Shown in pieces: positions 6,582 to 9,830 of a DNA stretch of 9,830 nt (position 1 is its first letter; each line of letters opens with the position of its first letter). Made by a program: the position numbers and the translations under genes. Origin of the DNA: Planctomycetaceae bacterium. GTDB lineage: Bacteria > Planctomycetota > MHYJ01 > SBBU01. Location of the stretch: the NCBI GenBank assembly GCA_005239585.1, contig SBBU01000087.1, positions 1 through 9,830 of the forward strand, in the 5' to 3' direction. The notes under the pieces were generated by a model. The model saw only the letters and a program-made list of their open reading frames with translations. It was not told the origin of the DNA and made no database searches.

Positions 6582-7688
6582 TTACTTGACGACAATATCA
6601 AATTCCTCAGACTCGATAATCCGAGCCTGAACTCCAATAAACCCTTTAACCTTTACTACATAATATACGAATTTTGCCCTGTATGTGTTTGACGTTTCTG
6701 ACTTGGGAAATGATTCCGGCTTGAGTACAAAGCTAAACTTTAACGGATTAAATGCATCTACTTTTACAAGTCCTGTCAGGCCCTTTTCATAATCTTCTTT
6801 TACCGGCAATGTAAACCGATCCTCAACGGTTAAACCATGCAGGCGAATCTCTTCTATATAAACAGGGTACATTGCTGAAGGATTCTCTATTCGCCCTTTT
6901 ATTCTCATTTCCCTATCGAGCTTTAATTCTTTACCTACCTCGAGCACTATTCTTAATGTCTGAGGACTATCCTTTACTGACTCGATCTCACCTGTTTTTG
7001 TTATCCTTACCATTGAATCCATAACACCTTGAGCTGCTTTTTTAGACTTAATCTCTACCTGCCCTTTTCTGACATCCACAAGGGTTTCGCCTATCTCCAC
7101 CACCTTTGTTACGAATTGAGTACCCTTGACGTCAATATCACATTGATCTGTCCTCACTGTAAAGTTCCCCGAAGGCAATGTAACCGCGCAAAGGATCGTC
7201 CCTTTCCCTAGCTGGAGTATATTTCTGGACTTGAACGATAACACCGTTCCCTCTTCAAGCACTGTAACTGATCCTATCTGTGGGATCGTGATGATCGAAT
7301 CCGAGCCGAAATTATATTCAGTTTCAGCGACTAATGCCCGAGCAGTAAAGGCTGCATATGCAACAGACGGAGGCTGCTCAGGTATTCTGAGAAATGTGGC
7401 AAGAAGAACAATAACAAGGATTGCTGCCACGCCAAATGTAACAAGAGCAACCTTATATACTCCTCGTCTGTAGTTTTTAATCCTCTCCCCGATTTCTTCC
7501 CAAGCGCTAGACTTGGCATGAACATCTCTCACTTTACCCAAAAGAACCAAAGACTCTTCCACTTCATTGTAAAACTCGTTACATTCAGAGCACGTCCTAA
7601 GATGAGTTCTAACCCGCTCTGTATCCTCTTGCGGGGCAAGACCCTTCATGTAATCGTAAATCAGCTCTTTTATCCTAGTACACTCCAT
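6582..7688 (-). CDS. Anti-sigma factor-like protein: zf-HC2 domain, one membrane helix, FecR domain
   Basis: The ATG at 7688-7686 opens a 368-aa protein. Residues 1-45 carry a zinc-binding anti-sigma (ZAS/zf-HC2) motif: Cys3, then His29-x3-Cys33-x2-Cys36. One membrane helix lies at about 79-100. Outside the membrane, residues 125-215 fit a FecR domain, a beta-structured sensor, with the characteristic V-K-G-T-Q-F (187-192) and V-x-V-R-K-G-Q-V-E-I (204-213). Residues 250-368 form a further beta-rich domain of unknown family. By family knowledge the N-terminal part holds an ECF sigma factor at the membrane and the outer part senses envelope state. No sigma-factor gene lies beside it: the gene immediately upstream is a six-helix membrane protein. 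The 56-bp gap to the DUF4175-type gene suggests joint transcription. The partner sigma factor may be encoded beyond the right edge or elsewhere, or the protein may have lost anti-sigma activity. Confidence 0.85.
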   Translation of the reverse strand: MECTRIKELIYDYMKGLAPQEDTERVRTHLRTCSECNEFYNEVEESLVLLGKVRDVHAKSSAWEEIGERIKNYRRGVYKVALVTFGVAAILVIVLLATFLRIPEQPPSVAYAAFTARALVAETEYNFGSDSIITIPQIGSVTVLEEGTVLSFKSRNILQLGKGTILCAVTLPSGNFTVRTDQCDIDVKGTQFVTKVVEIGETLVDVRKGQVEIKSKKAAQGVMDSMVRITKTGEIESVKDSPQTLRIVLEVGKELKLDREMRIKGRIENPSAMYPVYIEEIRLHGLTVEDRFTLPVKEDYEKGLTGLVKVDAFNPLKFSFVLKPESFPKSETSNTYRAKFVYYVVKVKGFIGVQARIIESEEFDIVVK

Positions 7689-7721
7689 ATTAACTCACAC
7701 TCCGTAAAAAATTACATCAGC

Positions 7722-7757
7722 ACCTATAAGGTTATACACATATCTAACCAAAAGGTT
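7722..7757 (-). promoter_or_regulatory. Pair of 12-bp dyads upstream of the anti-sigma/FecR gene
   Basis: On the minus strand AACCTTTTGGTT (7757-7746) and AACCTTATAGGT (7733-7722) lie in the same orientation with centres 24 bp apart, 34-69 bases upstream of the start codon. Each is a 4-bp inverted repeat around an AT core (AACC/GGTT and ACCT/AGGT). Paired dyads on about the same face of the helix suit a dimeric regulator. A GAACC at 7758-7754 resembles the -35 element of ECF sigma factors, but no convincing ECF -10 was found. Low-complexity coincidence is possible. Confidence 0.25.
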
Positions 7758-7822
7758 CGCAAAAAACAATTATAGAGACTAGAACTGATGCAAAAGAGAG
7801 ACCAATTTCCGATTATCTTGGG

Positions 7823-8473
7823 CTATTTTGCCTGTGCCTTTCGTAGACCCAAAGGAATGGTGCTGGCAAAAAGCAAAAGGCTTGTAACGGTAAGAACAAG
7901 TATTTGAATGCCAATTGTCTGGGAATGCGGGTCTAATACGCTCTTGAACGGAGAGAATGAATCCATAAAGCCGAGCTTGAGACCATACTCAAGCGATAGA
8001 TACCCAAGAAATGGGCCCATGGCCTGAACAATAAAGAGTATCAGAAAATAATATGGCATAATTGAGAGCCCCATCAAGTGGGTAGATACAAAAAGCGAAC
8101 TGACAAAGAACGCGCTTGCAAAGACAAGTCCCATCGCCTTGATAAATACAACCCCATCCACGACTGATAGATTTTGGCAAACAAGCATAATGGGAAGGGG
8201 AAATAGAAACAGGATAAAAACTGTCGTAAATATGTTCACCCAGCTCTCTTTAACACCCTCCATTAGCGTTGGAAGGAAAAATGGAAATAACACGAATACG
8301 AAGAAAAGCTCGGTCTCTATAACCCATGCAAATACATTTTCCTGCTGTAGTATCTTGAATTTGAGTGGCGAAAGTTCTGCCAGAGAAATTATTGCCATAA
8401 AGGACACGAAAAGAAGCCAAACTAAATAAAGAACAACCCCCTTCTGCACCGCCTGTTTAATATTCTCTATCAA
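7823..8473 (-). CDS. Six-helix integral membrane protein, family not recognised
   Basis: The 216-aa reading frame starts at TTG (8473-8471), which overlaps the TGA stop of the FtsQ-like gene as TTGA; a GGGAG lies about ten bases upstream. The overlap and the lack of a usable ATG before residue 26, inside the first membrane helix, favour this start. Hydrophobic segments lie at about 12-32, 48-70, 79-99, 109-131, 138-160 and 188-209, with a short basic C-terminus (R-K-A-Q-A-K). The layout, about 220 residues with six helices, resembles membrane subunits of ABC-2-type exporters, but no ATPase gene is near and no signature motif is visible, so this is only one possibility. Translational coupling to the FtsQ-like gene implies a linked role in the envelope. 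Confidence 0.8.
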   Translation of the reverse strand: MIENIKQAVQKGVVLYLVWLLFVSFMAIISLAELSPLKFKILQQENVFAWVIETELFFVFVLFPFFLPTLMEGVKESWVNIFTTVFILFLFPLPIMLVCQNLSVVDGVVFIKAMGLVFASAFFVSSLFVSTHLMGLSIMPYYFLILFIVQAMGPFLGYLSLEYGLKLGFMDSFSPFKSVLDPHSQTIGIQILVLTVTSLLLFASTIPLGLRKAQAK

Positions 8474-9234
8474 TTTGTCTTTGCTCCCGCAGTTCTCTCA
8501 GCTACAACAGGGGCATCTTTCGCAAAAAGCTTCACATACCTTATGTTATCTAAGGATTTGTATTCACGCAATACCATCTTCAGATTTGCAATCTTCTCAT
8601 CAGAGGACAGTTCAGCAGCGCCCTCCACTCTGCCCCACAGTAACCTGCAACCCGCTCTGGTAACAAGTTCTACCTCACTCGATGAACGGTCCACGCGGGC
8701 CTTTATGTTTGAGACGTCTATCTCGTTTACAAGTGACTTGAGGAGGTCACTTGAGTTTATTATTTTTATCATCTTTATAGCTGCCTCGACGTCGTAAATT
8801 CCCCACGCCTTGCCAATCTCTGGAGGGTCACCGGCAACTCCAGCAACTGTGATTAGGTTTTTTGGATCTCGTAATATTTCTATAACCGCTCCCTCGTCAT
8901 CAACCGCTATAAAATTCTTGCCTTTCTTCACAGCAACGCATGGGTTGCGCTTTTGATAGATCACCTCTAGCTTGTTAGGAAAAAGTCTCTTTACTTTTTC
9001 GACTTTCTTCACATTTATACCCCGTTTTGCCTCATCGTAGAAAAACTTTGTTATTCCGTCCTCAAGTATGAAACGCCCATTAACAGTGAAATTAGTATCG
9101 CTCCTTAAGAGGCTGTAACTCTCATGATGCAACCATGCAAAACCAAATACAAATAGAGCAATTATCACCACATGACCGGTAATAATCAGTATTTTCTCCC
9201 TGTTTTGTGATATATACTGAAAAAAGCCCTTCAT
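8470..9234 (-). CDS. FtsQ/DivIB-like single-pass protein with POTRA-type domain
   Basis: I chose the ATG at 9234-9232 (254 aa; ribosome binding site weak). The frame extends upstream to a TTG at 9303, with AAGG about nine bases before it, which would give 277 aa. From the ATG, one membrane helix spans about residues 14-35, after a short basic N-terminus. The outer part has a POTRA-like N-terminal section (F-T-V-N-G, then L-F-P-N-K-L-E-V-I-Y-Q-K-R-N-P) and the FtsQ hallmark of a hydrophobic strand followed by V-D-D-E-G-A-V-I; the end (D-N-I-R-Y-V-K-L) resembles the last strand of FtsQ. In known bacteria FtsQ links early and late divisome proteins and binds FtsB/FtsL. The POTRA part looks shorter than usual, and no other division gene is adjacent, so it may be a divergent FtsQ or a paralogue serving the envelope system. 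The stop overlaps the next gene by four bases. Confidence 0.8.
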   Translation of the reverse strand: MKGFFQYISQNREKILIITGHVVIIALFVFGFAWLHHESYSLLRSDTNFTVNGRFILEDGITKFFYDEAKRGINVKKVEKVKRLFPNKLEVIYQKRNPCVAVKKGKNFIAVDDEGAVIEILRDPKNLITVAGVAGDPPEIGKAWGIYDVEAAIKMIKIINSSDLLKSLVNEIDVSNIKARVDRSSSEVELVTRAGCRLLWGRVEGAAELSSDEKIANLKMVLREYKSLDNIRYVKLFAKDAPVVAERTAGAKTN

Positions 9235-9353
9235 ACTAATTACTTCGGCCGATTTTGTACTTTGGCTATAGTATTTTTTAATAGTGCTTGAATCGGTGAG
9301 CAAAATGTCTAGCCTTGTTTGCCAAAGAGTTTACAGATTTAAAGAGAGTTTCT

Positions 9354-9381
9354 ATTACACCGACTTTACAGGAAGTCACAA
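9354..9381 (-). promoter_or_regulatory. Candidate sigma-70-type promoter upstream of the FtsQ-like gene
   Basis: On the minus strand TTGTGA (9381-9376, four of six matches to the -35 consensus) is followed after 16 bases by TGTAAT (9359-9354, five of six matches to the -10 consensus). It lies just past the VWA stop codon and would give a leader of about 110 bases to the ATG at 9234. The rest of the 9235-9400 interval shows no clear terminator or other gene. Confidence 0.3.
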
Positions 9382-9400
9382 CGCCTGCTGAGGGGAGGCT

Positions 9401-9830
9401 CTATTTTTTATATTTATCCAGCAGTTCCACAAGTTTAAATATCCCTCCCCCTTTCTCTGCGATTTGTTTGAGTAAATCTGAGTAATCGGCTGAATTACCC
9501 GGGTTGTCGCCAATCGCTATTGTATGAACAACCAATTTTAGCTTGTTATAATTTTCTTTTACCCATTTAAGAGCATCTTCTTTCCAATTTGGAGGCCCTG
9601 CACTCGGCATTTTCCCGAAAAACTTGCCAATATTCGGCATCCCATCTGAGAGGAGATAGACTGCTGTTAGCTCTTCGGGTTTTATTTCTGTTACCTTGCC
9701 TTTCTCTTCAGGGGGTCTTGATTTTTCAAACTGTTTGGCATTCTTAAATCCCAATTCCAATCCACTGAAAAGAGCAGTCGCCCCGGAAGGTTTTGTCTCC
9801 TTTATGAATTGAAGCGCCTTGAGTTTATTA
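9401..9830 (-). CDS. von Willebrand factor A (VWA) domain protein, C-terminal part only
   Basis: The frame is open from the right window edge to the TAG at 9403-9401 (142 residues); the real start lies outside. The visible part contains the second and third metal-ion (MIDAS) motifs of a VWA domain: S-G-A-T-A-L-F-S-G-L-E-L-G near 9740-9790, supplying the Thr, and Y-L-L-S-D-G-M-P-N near 9640-9665, supplying the Asp. A typical late strand, V-V-H-T-I-A-I-G-D, and the closing helix with G-G-G-I-F-K-L follow. The first motif (D-x-S-x-S) would lie upstream. The protein ends about ten residues after the domain, so VWA is its C-terminal domain and no membrane helix follows it. VWA proteins bind partner proteins through the metal site. 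Its place upstream of a DUF4175-type gene fits VWA/DUF4175 clusters in Planctomycetota-like bacteria. Confidence 0.88.
   Translation of the reverse strand, partial: NKLKALQFIKETKPSGATALFSGLELGFKNAKQFEKSRPPEEKGKVTEIKPEELTAVYLLSDGMPNIGKFFGKMPSAGPPNWKEDALKWVKENYNKLKLVVHTIAIGDNPGNSADYSDLLKQIAEKGGGIFKLVELLDKYKK

Noticed and set aside
7769..7774. TATAAT on the minus strand as promoter of the anti-sigma/FecR gene
   Set aside because: No acceptable -35 hexamer at 16-18 bases; the nearest TTGCAT is only 13 bases away. Too weak to list as a feature.
9401..9760. Independent 119-aa gene starting at the TTG at 9760
   Set aside because: The frame stays open to the window edge and the upstream codons encode the conserved VWA Thr motif (G-A-T-A-L-F-S-G), so that TTG is an internal Leu.

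Overview
All recognisable genes in this 9.8 kb window lie on the minus strand, so the transcriptional order runs from high to low coordinates. In that order they are: the C-terminal part of a von Willebrand factor A (VWA) protein (9830-9401), an FtsQ/DivIB-like single-pass protein (9234-8470), a six-helix membrane protein (8473-7823, start overlapping the previous stop), a zinc-finger anti-sigma/FecR-type membrane protein (7688-6582), a 789-aa three-helix membrane protein of the DUF4175 type (6525-4156), a 129-aa secreted helical protein (4134-3745), a 1032-aa secreted coiled-coil protein (3535-437), and the start of another small secreted protein with a long Gly-Gln-Gln tract (408-1, running off the window). 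No rRNA, tRNA, CRISPR array, transposase or phage gene was seen.

The organism looks like a Gram-negative (diderm) bacterium with moderate to low GC, strong GGAGG-type ribosome binding sites and several long secreted or periplasmic proteins. A VWA protein next to a DUF4175-type protein, a zf-HC2/FecR anti-sigma protein and Q-rich secreted proteins recalls Planctomycetota and related PVC or candidate-phylum genomes. This is an inference from gene content; the window holds no phylogenetic marker that settles it.

The four downstream genes appear to form one family-related envelope system. The DUF4175-type protein is anchored by three membrane segments and should expose about 600 residues outside the cytoplasm. 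Its C-terminal helical module reappears, without gaps over about 56 residues, in the 129-aa secreted protein made from the next gene. A related short helical motif (K-A-L-x2-L-x2-A-K-like) recurs four times in the 1032-aa protein and once, weakly, in the last protein. The last two proteins also share Gly-Gln-Gln tracts. In Alphaproteobacteria, as recalled from family knowledge, DUF4175/TIGR02302 proteins carry membrane helices and a long Q-rich helical tail in one polypeptide; here these parts look distributed over several secreted proteins. The zf-HC2/FecR gene directly upstream suggests envelope-signal-dependent control, but its sigma factor is not in the window.

Intergenic regions are short except for 3536-3744 (209 bp) and 9235-9400 (166 bp). 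The first holds a good -10 box, a long-range inverted repeat ending in a T run, and a hairpin touching the ribosome binding site of the 1032-aa gene. The second holds a reasonable sigma-70-like promoter. The 134-bp gap upstream of the anti-sigma gene carries two 12-bp dyads whose centres are 24 bp apart. All regulatory calls are from visual inspection only.
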